Shown here piece by piece: positions 8,725-16,730 of a stretch of DNA of 64,000 bases. A model generated the notes under the pieces. The model did not search any database, was not told the DNA's origin, and saw only the letters and a list, made by a program, of their open reading frames with translations. Source of the DNA: Christiangramia oceanisediminis (GTDB taxonomy: Bacteria; Bacteroidota; Bacteroidia; Flavobacteriales; Flavobacteriaceae); NCBI RefSeq assembly GCF_022570735.2, contig NZ_JANCNS010000003.1, positions 806,001 to 870,000 of the forward strand, given 5' to 3'. A program made the translations under genes and the position numbers. Position 1 is the stretch's first letter, and every line of letters starts with the position of its first letter.

Positions 8725-9636
8725 TTAATCCCTAATCAAAGGCAGAGTTGAACACCTCAACAGTCCTTCCTGTTTGGAAATTTCGGCATAGGGAACTTCT
8801 TCAACGGTGATCCCCTGTTCTCTCATCCAGGTGTTGAGCCTGGTAAAATTCTTTTCTGAAATCACCACATCTTCAGAAATTGAGAAGATGTTGGAATTCA
8901 TTTCATACATCTCATCCCTGGTTATTTCGTATACATTTTCCTTTCCGAAGAAATCGATCAACCAGTTATACTCATCCTCTATAAGAAAACCATCTTTATA
9001 GATGATCGCCTTATTTTTACCCACAGGCTGGAAACAGCAATCCAGGTGAAGCGCATTATCTTTGGCAATGCTATTCGATTTTTTAAGGCTAAAAGACACA
9101 ACCTTCTTTCCCGGAAACAGTTTCTCCAGGGCTTCTACAGCTTTCAAATTGGTTCTTGCGGTAATAAAGTCCTTATAATCCTTGCCTTTATAGGTGCCTA
9201 CAAAAATATAGTCTCCCATAGGCATTACATCGCCGCCTTCAATATGAGCTTCCTGTGGCAAAGTGATTATTTTGCCAGGATCTATTTGTTTCAGAACATG
9301 GTCAATCGCCTCAATTTCCTGATCCCTATCGGGAAGAATATTTGATTTGATAAATTTATCATCAATCACAAAGGCAATATCGCGAGTAAAGATCTGGTTG
9401 TAATCCTCGATAATGTGAGGCCTGTAGACCTTTACATCATACTTTTCAAGCACCCTGGCCACCGATTCTATCTCGTTGACCATGTCTTCTTCAGCAGGAT
9501 AGGTTCCAGCCTTGATATGCTCCTTTGATTTTGGATCATAAGCCTCTTCCAGGGTTGGAATAGGACCGTTGCTTTTGGCAGTTCCAAGTACTACGGCTCT
9601 TAGCCGTGAAGTTTCATTATTAATATGCAATTTCAT
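8725..9636 (-). CDS. DDAH/arginine deiminase-family guanidino hydrolase
   Basis: Starting at ATG 9636 (MKLHINNETSRLRAVVLG), the protein has 303 residues. A longer frame reaches back to 9768 but has no family-like sequence there. It has the hallmark HIEGGDV motif, the catalytic-His region ALHLDCCF, an EMNSN segment, and the catalytic cysteine near the end (LLRCSTLPL, Cys 295). These fit cytosolic enzymes that split citrulline or dimethylarginine from a guanidinium through a Cys thioester. Whether the substrate is arginine, dimethylarginine or an amidino compound cannot be told. It is first in a two-gene operon with the CtlX-like gene. Confidence 0.82.
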   Translation of the reverse strand: MKLHINNETSRLRAVVLGTAKSNGPIPTLEEAYDPKSKEHIKAGTYPAEEDMVNEIESVARVLEKYDVKVYRPHIIEDYNQIFTRDIAFVIDDKFIKSNILPDRDQEIEAIDHVLKQIDPGKIITLPQEAHIEGGDVMPMGDYIFVGTYKGKDYKDFITARTNLKAVEALEKLFPGKKVVSFSLKKSNSIAKDNALHLDCCFQPVGKNKAIIYKDGFLIEDEYNWLIDFFGKENVYEITRDEMYEMNSNIFSISEDVVISEKNFTRLNTWMREQGITVEEVPYAEISKQEGLLRCSTLPLIRD

Positions 9637-9650
9637 ATCGCAAATTTTTG

Positions 9651-9658
9651 CAAATATA
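9651..9658 (-). promoter_or_regulatory. Possible -7 box for the guanidino-hydrolase operon
   Basis: The minus strand reads TATATTTG, matching the Bacteroidota -7 consensus TAnnTTTG. It lies 14 bases before the ATG at 9636, which would give a very short leader. No TTG-type -33 element was found at the right distance, so this is weak. Confidence 0.35.
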
Positions 9659-9830
9659 GAAAAAGAAGGCCGGTCTATAGTGGTCCCTGGCCAGGAATCG
9701 ATGCTCAATTTCAACACTAACCGTAAGGCTTTAACCGCATCAATTTTTAAGGAGGCTAAGCAGGCCAATTAAATTAACTTTAATATATTCGTAGCGCCCA
9801 ATTAGCTTAACCTACCCCTAATATTGTTTT

Positions 9831-11144
9831 CTGAAGAAACCTGTATCTATACTATTTTGGGGCTTGCTGCTTATCGCTGTGTTTTCGTGTGGCCCAGAGG
9901 AGTGCGAAAAGCATTCGGCTAGCGTACACATTGAAGAAACCGAAGAGGGCTACCGATTGATTCGCAATGGAAAGCCCTACTTTATTAACGGGGCTGCTGC
10001 AGAAAAAACCTATCTAAAAGAATTAAAAGAGGCCGGAGCCAATACGGCCCGTATCTACGATACCATTAATTTGAAGAGGACCCTGGACCAGGCACAACTC
10101 CTGGACCTCGCGATCGTTGCCGACATCCCGATGCCCAAATTCAATAACGCTTCTGAATATTATGTAAATGACAGCCTATTTGGGCTGGTAAAGACAAACG
10201 TGAAGCGAGTAGTAATGCAACATAGAAACCATCCTGCACTGTTGTACTGGAATTTAGGGAATGAATTATACTATCCTTATTTCCATCAGGATACCGAGCC
10301 AATTTCCAGGTATAACGAGTTGATTGATATGATTCATGAATTAGACCCCAATCATCCGGTGAGCACCACTACTATTGGCGCTAACAAATTAAGGGTTCTT
10401 TCCATCGAGGCCATGAGCCCTCAGCTTGATTTTATTTCATTCAATTCTTTTGGTGTTTTAAGCATGTTTTCCAGCAAATTAAAACCTATTACTCCAATCT
10501 GGGACGGCCCACACGTGATCACCGAATGGGGAGTGAATGGCCCCTGGGAAGCTGAAGTCACGGCCTGGGATGTCCCAATAGAAGAAACAAGCACAAAAAA
10601 AGCCGAACAGGTGAGGGAACGTTATAAATCCTACCTGGAGCCTATTAAAAATGAAGGATCCTTGGGAAGTTTCATCTTTTACTGGGGCAAGAAAAATGAA
10701 TACACTCCATCCTGGTATAGCCTTTTCGGTCCAAACAGGCTTAAAACTGAAGCCATTCATGAAATGACCAATATCTGGAAGAACCAGAACAGGCCATTTC
10801 CCGGACCTCAGCTGGAATATATCATGCTGAACCAAAAAGGAGCAAAGGATGATATCGTTCTGGCTCCGGAAGAAACAGCCGTTACAGAAATATTCTTTAC
10901 GGAAGAAATGAAGACCGAAAACCTCGAAGTAAGATGGGAAATCAGGAAGGAATCCTGGTTTCAATTTGGAATTAGCGAGGTGATCGCAGATACTGGTTTT
11001 AGAATTGAAGGCAACAAGATGACCTTTAAAACTCCTGCTGATGAGGGCCCGTACCGACTCTTTCTATACCTTACCAATTCAACCGATTATTATGCTACCG
11101 CAAATATTCCTTTTTTTGTACTAAGTACAGCTGATGAAAAATAA
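9831..11144 (+). CDS. GH2-like TIM-barrel glycosidase lipoprotein
   Basis: The frame encodes a lipoprotein signal (KKPVSILFWGLLLIAVFSCG) but offers no ATG. An in-frame TAA lies at 9819-9821, and CTG 9831 gives the full basic-plus-hydrophobic signal, so I take it as the start (437 residues). TTG 9864 would remove the basic region. The catalytic domain resembles the GH2 TIM barrel: NGKPYFINGAA at the start, LLYWNLGNEL with the acid/base Glu 145, and VITEWGVNG with the likely nucleophile Glu 232. A beta-sandwich-like tail follows. It probably hydrolyses or remodels a beta-linked glycan in the envelope. Its end overlaps the GT2-GH26 gene by 11 bases, which implies coupled expression. Confidence 0.8.
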   Translation: MKKPVSILFWGLLLIAVFSCGPEECEKHSASVHIEETEEGYRLIRNGKPYFINGAAAEKTYLKELKEAGANTARIYDTINLKRTLDQAQLLDLAIVADIPMPKFNNASEYYVNDSLFGLVKTNVKRVVMQHRNHPALLYWNLGNELYYPYFHQDTEPISRYNELIDMIHELDPNHPVSTTTIGANKLRVLSIEAMSPQLDFISFNSFGVLSMFSSKLKPITPIWDGPHVITEWGVNGPWEAEVTAWDVPIEETSTKKAEQVRERYKSYLEPIKNEGSLGSFIFYWGKKNEYTPSWYSLFGPNRLKTEAIHEMTNIWKNQNRPFPGPQLEYIMLNQKGAKDDIVLAPEETAVTEIFFTEEMKTENLEVRWEIRKESWFQFGISEVIADTGFRIEGNKMTFKTPADEGPYRLFLYLTNSTDYYATANIPFFVLSTADEK

Positions 11145-14100
11145 TATCAAGGAGCCAAATAAAGCGGAAGAAAGGACTATCAAATTATTGATAGTCCTGG
11201 GCCTGTTTAGCATCCTTAATTTCCTTTTCTTCTTTTTCCAGCCAGACTCCTGGGGCAATTTGTTACTGTTCGCCCTACTGATGATCACAATGCTATACAG
11301 CCTGGTTAAAAAGCTGTATATGTGGTATAATTATTCGAATATTTCGGTTCCTGAGACACCAGAACTTGAAAAAGAATTCAGCGTGGATATCCTAACCACC
11401 TACTTCCCTGGCGAGCCTTACCAGATGATCATTACCACCCTGGAAGCCATCAACAGGATAACCTATCCTCATACCGCCTATTTGTGTGACGAAGCGAACG
11501 ATCCTTTCCTGAAAAAGTTCTGTGAAGATAATGGGATCGTACATGTAACCCGAAATAACCGAAAAGATGCAAAGGCTGGAAATATAAATAATGCCCTGCG
11601 AAAAGCTGCGTCTGGTGACATATGTGTGGTTCTTGATCCCGATCACATTCCAGAACCCGATTTTCTGGATGAGATCGTTCCGCATTTCAGCGATCCCGAA
11701 ATAGGTTTTGTTCAGATCGTTCAGGCTTATTATAACACTAAGGAAACACTGGTTGCCAGGGGTGCCGCTGAACAGACCTTTCAATTCTACGGTCCCATGA
11801 TGATGACGCTTAATTCCTATGGCACAGTTAACGCGATAGGTGCGAATTGCGTTTTCCGAAGAAAGGCATTGGACAGTATTGGCGGTCATTCACCAGGCCT
11901 TTGCGAGGATATGCATACCGCGATGAACTTATATTCAAAAGGCTGGAAAGCGGTTTATGTTCCAAAGATCCTGGCCCAGGGGCTTGCTCCTTCCAACCTG
12001 ACCAGCTACTTCAAACAACAATTAAAATGGTCTAGGGGCACCTTCGACCTGCTTTTTAAAGTTTACCCAAAACTCTATAAAGATTTTACGGTTCGCCAGA
12101 AGATACATTTTGCCGTACTACCGTTACACTACTTAAGCGGAGTTATTTGCCTGATAAACTTCCTGATACCCATCGTTTCCCTTCTATTTTCTACCACTCC
12201 GTGGAACGGAAATATCATCGATTTTGCCCTGGTACTCCTGCCGGTAATCATGAGCTCACTGCTTATTAGAACCTACATCCAAAAATGGGTTATAGATAAA
12301 AAGGAACGCGGTTTCCATGTAATAGGAGGTCTTTTACAGATCAATACCTGGTGGATCTATATTTTGGGACTTTTTTATACGCTAATAGACAGAAAGATCC
12401 CTTACCTCCCTACACCTAAAGAGAATGAATTTGCAACTAATCTCAGGATCGTGGTTCCCAATCTGGTTATTGCTATTCTATCAATACTCGCAATCATTAT
12501 TGGCCTGCGCAGGGATCTTACTCCGTTCTCTATTGTGATGGCAGGATTTGCACTCTTCAATGCCCTGATCATGTTTTTTGGTATTTATCTAGCGGTGAAA
12601 GCCACCAACCAGAATAATCTACTTAAGGAAAACCTTCAGAAAAGCACCTTAAGATCCCTTCAAAATATAAGATCTGGTTCGCTGAATATTGCCAATGTCC
12701 TTTTCAATATTACCAGAAAAGCTGCATTACCCTTATTACTGGCTGCGGTAATTTTTGCGGTTGGATTTAAGCAAAAACACGATTATTTACGATGGAAGAA
12801 TGTGTATCCGTCTTATCTTGATAAGATGAACAGTTCATTCCTGGGAATCTATCACCCGCCTGAAGACACCGGCCTCGTTAATATTTCTGAAATAGGTACT
12901 ATAGAGATAGATCAAAATGTTGATTTTGATGTCATTTCCTTCTATCTGGGATGGAATGACGAGGAAATGGATCAGTTTCCGTTCAAACTGATGGATTCCA
13001 TCACCGAAATGAATGCGTTGCCACTTATAACCTGGGAACCCTGGCCATCGCGTACAGATGATCAAAATATACTACAAACAATCGCAAATGGTGGTTATGA
13101 TCCTTACATCAGGCAATTTGCCAAAAACCTGGCAACCTACGATCGACCTGTGTTTCTTCGTTTCGCCCATGAATTCGACAACCCGCAGTATCCATGGTTC
13201 AAGTCTACTCCCGGTTTTCCAGCTGAATTCAAGTCGGCCTGGAAAAGGCTTCACCGTATTTTAAAGGAAGAAGCCGCAAATAAGGTGATGATGGTCTGGA
13301 ATCCCTGGAGGGCTGAAGGAATGAGAAATTTTTATCCCGGAGATGAATTTGTAGACTGGATTGGAGTTACACTACTTAATTACGGTCCATTACATTCTAA
13401 TGGGCAATATTACTCTTTTAAAGAGCTGTATCAGAATTTCCATGACAAACTCTTCTGGTTCACCAGGAAGCCAGTTATGCTGGCCGAATTTGGTTCAGTG
13501 GATATCGATGGGCGACAGGACGAATGGCTAAAGGAAGCAGCCCGCCAGCTTTCAAAGGAATTCGAGGAAGTAAAGGCAGTTGTCATGTTCAACAGCGCCT
13601 ATGATAACAATATCCCAGCCGGCAGGTTTTATAAGGAAGAATATATAGACTGGACCACAGATTCTCTGGGAATTTTTAAATCCTTCCAGCAAGGTTACCC
13701 ACCTGTCAACGAGCCTACCGAAATGATAGGTCAAAAATCAAGAATTTCCCTGGGCCAGGATTCTATAAAAGGCGTCATTTATAAAAAAGGGCTAGACTGG
13801 AGGGATAATTATTATGTGGTCACCCGCAAAACCTTTAAAAAAGACCTTAAGCTCATGAAAGAGCTTGGTATAAATACTATCCAGTTTACAGGTGGTAATA
13901 TATACGACTATAATATTCTCAAATATTCAGAAGACGCCGGAATTAAGGTGATCTATCAATTCGGTTTACCCGAAGACCCTAATTTTCTGGAAGATGAAGC
14001 TGCATTAAATGATTTAAAACAGGATGTATTTGAAAAGCTGGAAGACCTTGCAGAATTCAGAAATCTTAAAGCCATTTCTTTCGATTTTCAACTGGAGGAA

Positions 14101-14874
14101 TATTTCAACAAGCCACTTTTATTTGCTCAGCGCGACGGCTATCTAAGGTGGCTTAAAAATACGCTGATCGAAATTAGGGCAAATTATCCCCAGTTACCAG
14201 TAGTTCTTAACTTAAAATTGAATTCAGAAACCAGGAACCTAATCAGCGAAATCGACCCCAAACTTCCAGTAGATTCCTATGGTTTGATTGTGAACGAGAA
14301 TTCCAAAGCTGAAGAAGTTGTCGATATCGTTGAATCAGGAGAAATCCCGGTATTCCTGAGTTCGGTTTCGCCGAAACTTATAAGGGAGCTTCCGGCCAAC
14401 CTGGATAAATCTAAAATCGTGTTTGAAAACTGGCAGGATGAACGAAAAAGCAATCGACTAAGCTTTGATGGTCTCCTGGATTTTGAAGGAAGGAAAAAGT
14501 CCCGGTTTACCGCAGCAAGGTCAATCTGGAACCCTTCAGAAAAGCCTACTGAAGATTTAACAGTAAGGATTTTGAAACCAGCTATTCCACTACTAACGGG
14601 TGAGAAACTGGTTTACAAAGCTTACCTTTTTCACAACAACAACTGGATTTCTGGCAACAAAATTCCTAATGACTACAAATTTGAATGGAGCCTTATCAAA
14701 AACGATATTTTCGGTAATCCCATGGCGTTAAGGAAGCTGGGCACAGGAATCAGCGTTGAAGTAAGCATTCCTGAAGATTATTACAGATATCAACTCCTAT
14801 TAACTGCAGTGCCGCCAGATTATAATCATGTCTCCAGAACCTTCTCCACCTTAAATATGCATTTAAATCCCTGA
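11134..14874 (+). CDS. GT2 polysaccharide synthase fused to GH26 and a second TIM-barrel-like domain
   Basis: A 1246-residue multidomain membrane protein. Two TM helices lie at residues about 17-58. A cellulose-synthase-like GT2 domain follows (about 80-330), with DPDH (Asp 168, Asp 170), CEDMH (Glu 258, Asp 259) and QQLKW (295-299); the usual Arg of QxxRW is Lys 298. Further TM helices lie at about 332-485 and 527-545. From about 565 to 850 there is a GH26-type (beta-mannanase-like) domain with RFAHEFDNP (acid/base Glu 680) and LAEFGS (nucleophile Glu 785). Residues about 870-1130 look like a second TIM barrel without obvious catalytic Glu residues, followed by a beta-rich tail. Topology would put the GT2 in the cytosol and the hydrolase in the periplasm. 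Start ATG 11134 lies inside the upstream gene. Confidence 0.9.
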   Translation: MKNNIKEPNKAEERTIKLLIVLGLFSILNFLFFFFQPDSWGNLLLFALLMITMLYSLVKKLYMWYNYSNISVPETPELEKEFSVDILTTYFPGEPYQMIITTLEAINRITYPHTAYLCDEANDPFLKKFCEDNGIVHVTRNNRKDAKAGNINNALRKAASGDICVVLDPDHIPEPDFLDEIVPHFSDPEIGFVQIVQAYYNTKETLVARGAAEQTFQFYGPMMMTLNSYGTVNAIGANCVFRRKALDSIGGHSPGLCEDMHTAMNLYSKGWKAVYVPKILAQGLAPSNLTSYFKQQLKWSRGTFDLLFKVYPKLYKDFTVRQKIHFAVLPLHYLSGVICLINFLIPIVSLLFSTTPWNGNIIDFALVLLPVIMSSLLIRTYIQKWVIDKKERGFHVIGGLLQINTWWIYILGLFYTLIDRKIPYLPTPKENEFATNLRIVVPNLVIAILSILAIIIGLRRDLTPFSIVMAGFALFNALIMFFGIYLAVKATNQNNLLKENLQKSTLRSLQNIRSGSLNIANVLFNITRKAALPLLLAAVIFAVGFKQKHDYLRWKNVYPSYLDKMNSSFLGIYHPPEDTGLVNISEIGTIEIDQNVDFDVISFYLGWNDEEMDQFPFKLMDSITEMNALPLITWEPWPSRTDDQNILQTIANGGYDPYIRQFAKNLATYDRPVFLRFAHEFDNPQYPWFKSTPGFPAEFKSAWKRLHRILKEEAANKVMMVWNPWRAEGMRNFYPGDEFVDWIGVTLLNYGPLHSNGQYYSFKELYQNFHDKLFWFTRKPVMLAEFGSVDIDGRQDEWLKEAARQLSKEFEEVKAVVMFNSAYDNNIPAGRFYKEEYIDWTTDSLGIFKSFQQGYPPVNEPTEMIGQKSRISLGQDSIKGVIYKKGLDWRDNYYVVTRKTFKKDLKLMKELGINTIQFTGGNIYDYNILKYSEDAGIKVIYQFGLPEDPNFLEDEAALNDLKQDVFEKLEDLAEFRNLKAISFDFQLEEYFNKPLLFAQRDGYLRWLKNTLIEIRANYPQLPVVLNLKLNSETRNLISEIDPKLPVDSYGLIVNENSKAEEVVDIVESGEIPVFLSSVSPKLIRELPANLDKSKIVFENWQDERKSNRLSFDGLLDFEGRKKSRFTAARSIWNPSEKPTEDLTVRILKPAIPLLTGEKLVYKAYLFHNNNWISGNKIPNDYKFEWSLIKNDIFGNPMALRKLGTGISVEVSIPEDYYRYQLLLTAVPPDYNHVSRTFSTLNMHLNP

Positions 14875-15201
14875 TCCCAGTGTGCTAAACACTGGCTATA
14901 TTCCACGACAACTTTCACAGTTTTAGCGCTATCAACCTGCACCCCAAAGGTCTTAGGCAGATCACAACGGATACTGCTGGATTAAAATTTTTCATAATTT
15001 CATCATTTTAAACACTACAACTAACTAATTGTCTAATTTTTTTACAAATTTAAAAGCAATACAGGGAGTTTGATAAGCCATGATATCCAGTATCAATATC
15101 TTGAAAATGAAATCTGAAAATATGCAGAAAGATTGTGAATTAAAAAAGCCCCATATTTCTATGGAGCTTCTTTAAATTAAATTTTATAATATTTCAGAAA
15201 T
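14875..15201. other. Intergenic interval between the GT2-GH26 gene and gltA
   Basis: No gene is visible in these 327 bases. A perfect 7-bp hairpin (CCAGTGT, 14877-14883, with ACACTGG, 14889-14895) directly follows the GT2-GH26 stop. It lacks a T run, so it is either a weak terminator or an mRNA-end stabiliser. The right part holds the gltA terminator. Confidence 0.55.
15142..15169 (-). terminator. Intrinsic terminator of gltA
   Basis: Stem AAGCCCCATA (15146-15155) with TATGGAGCTT (15160-15169) and a four-base loop. The single non-Watson-Crick pair becomes a U-G wobble only in minus-strand RNA. An A run at 15142-15147 gives the U tract in that direction. Confidence 0.8.
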
Positions 15202-16485
15202 CTATCTGCTTCCAAGAGGTTTAAATTCTCTGTGACTCTCACCAACATAGATCTGTCTTGGACGACCAATTGGTTCTTTCTTAAGTCTCATTTCTCTCCA
15301 CTGAGCGATCCAACCTGGAAGTCTTCCCAGTGCAAACATCACGGTGAACATTTCTACCGGGATTCCAAGTGCACGGTAAATGATTCCTGAATAGAAATCT
15401 ACATTAGGATACAATTTTCGTTTTACAAAATAATCGTCTTCCAGCGCTTCTTTTTCAAGGCCTTTGGCGATATCCAGAACCGGATCTTCAACACCAAGCT
15501 GACCTAAAACTTCGTCTGCCGATTTCTTGATGATCTTAGCACGCGGGTCAAAATTCTTATAAACCCGGTGTCCGAATCCCATTAAACGGAAAGGATCTTC
15601 CTTGTCTTTCGCCTTTTGCATGAATTTGTGGGTATCACCACCATCTTCCTTGATTCTTTCCAGCATTTCGATCACTGCCTGGTTAGCACCTCCGTGAAGT
15701 GGCCCCCAAAGCGCAGAAATACCTGCTGAAAGTGACGCGAACAATCCTGCATGAGAAGAACCTACCATTCTTACGGTAGAAGTAGAACAGTTCTGCTCAT
15801 GATCGGCGTGAAGGATCAATAATTTATCAAGCGCATCGATCACCGCCTTATCAACCTTGTAAGTCTTGTTCGGTTTTTCGAACATCATTTTATGCAGGTT
15901 CTCCACGTAACCAAGATCTTCATCTCCGTAGTTAAGCGGAAGGCTGTTCTTTTTTCTTAAAGTCCAGGCAGCAAGAACCGGAAATTTCCCAAGGATCTTA
16001 ACGATGGCCTTATACATATCTTCTTCTGAAGAAACATCTACTGAAGAAGGATTAAAGGCGATAAGAGCACTGGTCAATGAAGCAAGCACTCCCATTGGGT
16101 GAGCAGATTTAGGAAATCCATCCAGGATCTTTTTCATCTCCTCATCTACATGAGACTGCTCTTTGATATCATTAGTGAACTTACTAAGCTGTTCTTTGGT
16201 TGGCAGTTCTCCGAATATTAGAAGATAAGCTACTTCAAGAAAATCGGCTTTTTCAGCCAGATCCTCAATAGCATAACCACGATATCTTAAGATACCTTTC
16301 TCTCCGTCTAAAAAAGTGATCGCACTCTCGCAGCTTCCAGTATTTTTATATCCGGGATCTAACGTGATAAGCCCTGCTTCTCCACGTAATTTCTTGATAT
16401 CTATCCCTATTTCGTTCTCGGTCCCCACGGTAACGGGAAACTCATATTTCTTTCCGTCAAATTCGAGTGTAGCTGTTTTAGACAT
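15202..16485 (-). CDS. gltA: Citrate synthase
   Basis: The 427-residue protein is the length of the hexameric, Gram-negative (type II) citrate synthases. It condenses acetyl-CoA with oxaloacetate at the entry to the TCA cycle. Visible motifs are SSHAGLFASLSAGISALWGPLHGGAN (start of the active-site His region), MGFGHRVYKNFDPRA with the catalytic His, and VDFYSGI with the catalytic Asp. An N-terminal beta domain (KYEFPVTVGTENEIGIDI) is typical of the allosteric form. It starts at ATG 16485 and stands alone, with its own terminator downstream. Confidence 0.97.
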   Translation of the reverse strand: MSKTATLEFDGKKYEFPVTVGTENEIGIDIKKLRGEAGLITLDPGYKNTGSCESAITFLDGEKGILRYRGYAIEDLAEKADFLEVAYLLIFGELPTKEQLSKFTNDIKEQSHVDEEMKKILDGFPKSAHPMGVLASLTSALIAFNPSSVDVSSEEDMYKAIVKILGKFPVLAAWTLRKKNSLPLNYGDEDLGYVENLHKMMFEKPNKTYKVDKAVIDALDKLLILHADHEQNCSTSTVRMVGSSHAGLFASLSAGISALWGPLHGGANQAVIEMLERIKEDGGDTHKFMQKAKDKEDPFRLMGFGHRVYKNFDPRAKIIKKSADEVLGQLGVEDPVLDIAKGLEKEALEDDYFVKRKLYPNVDFYSGIIYRALGIPVEMFTVMFALGRLPGWIAQWREMRLKKEPIGRPRQIYVGESHREFKPLGSR

Positions 16486-16730
16486 ATTATATATTCTTCT
16501 TTTTTAGTAATTATTTTTTAAGGATTGCTAAATTACGAAATTTAGTGTTAAAATAATTTTAAGCAGCCTAAGGAAATTTCAGAAATAGGCCGATTTTATT
16601 CGCTTTTCGGGAATTTTAACTTTAATGCGGCCTTCTTTTTAACCTCTTTTAGGATATATATCCAGAATATCTGAAAAATTAGTATCCGGAAATCCAATTT
16701 TAAATGGTAATTACCGGCTAAACATTCCTA

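Noticed and set aside
9637-9768. N-terminal extension of the DDAH-like protein
   Set aside because: The added 44 residues match no family sequence, and ATG 9636 gives the normal start just after a -7-like box.
5234-14874. Reading the whole region as a polysaccharide utilisation (degradation) locus
   Set aside because: There is no SusC/SusD pair, sensor or sulfatase here, and the central gene is a synthase; a biosynthesis and tailoring role fits better.
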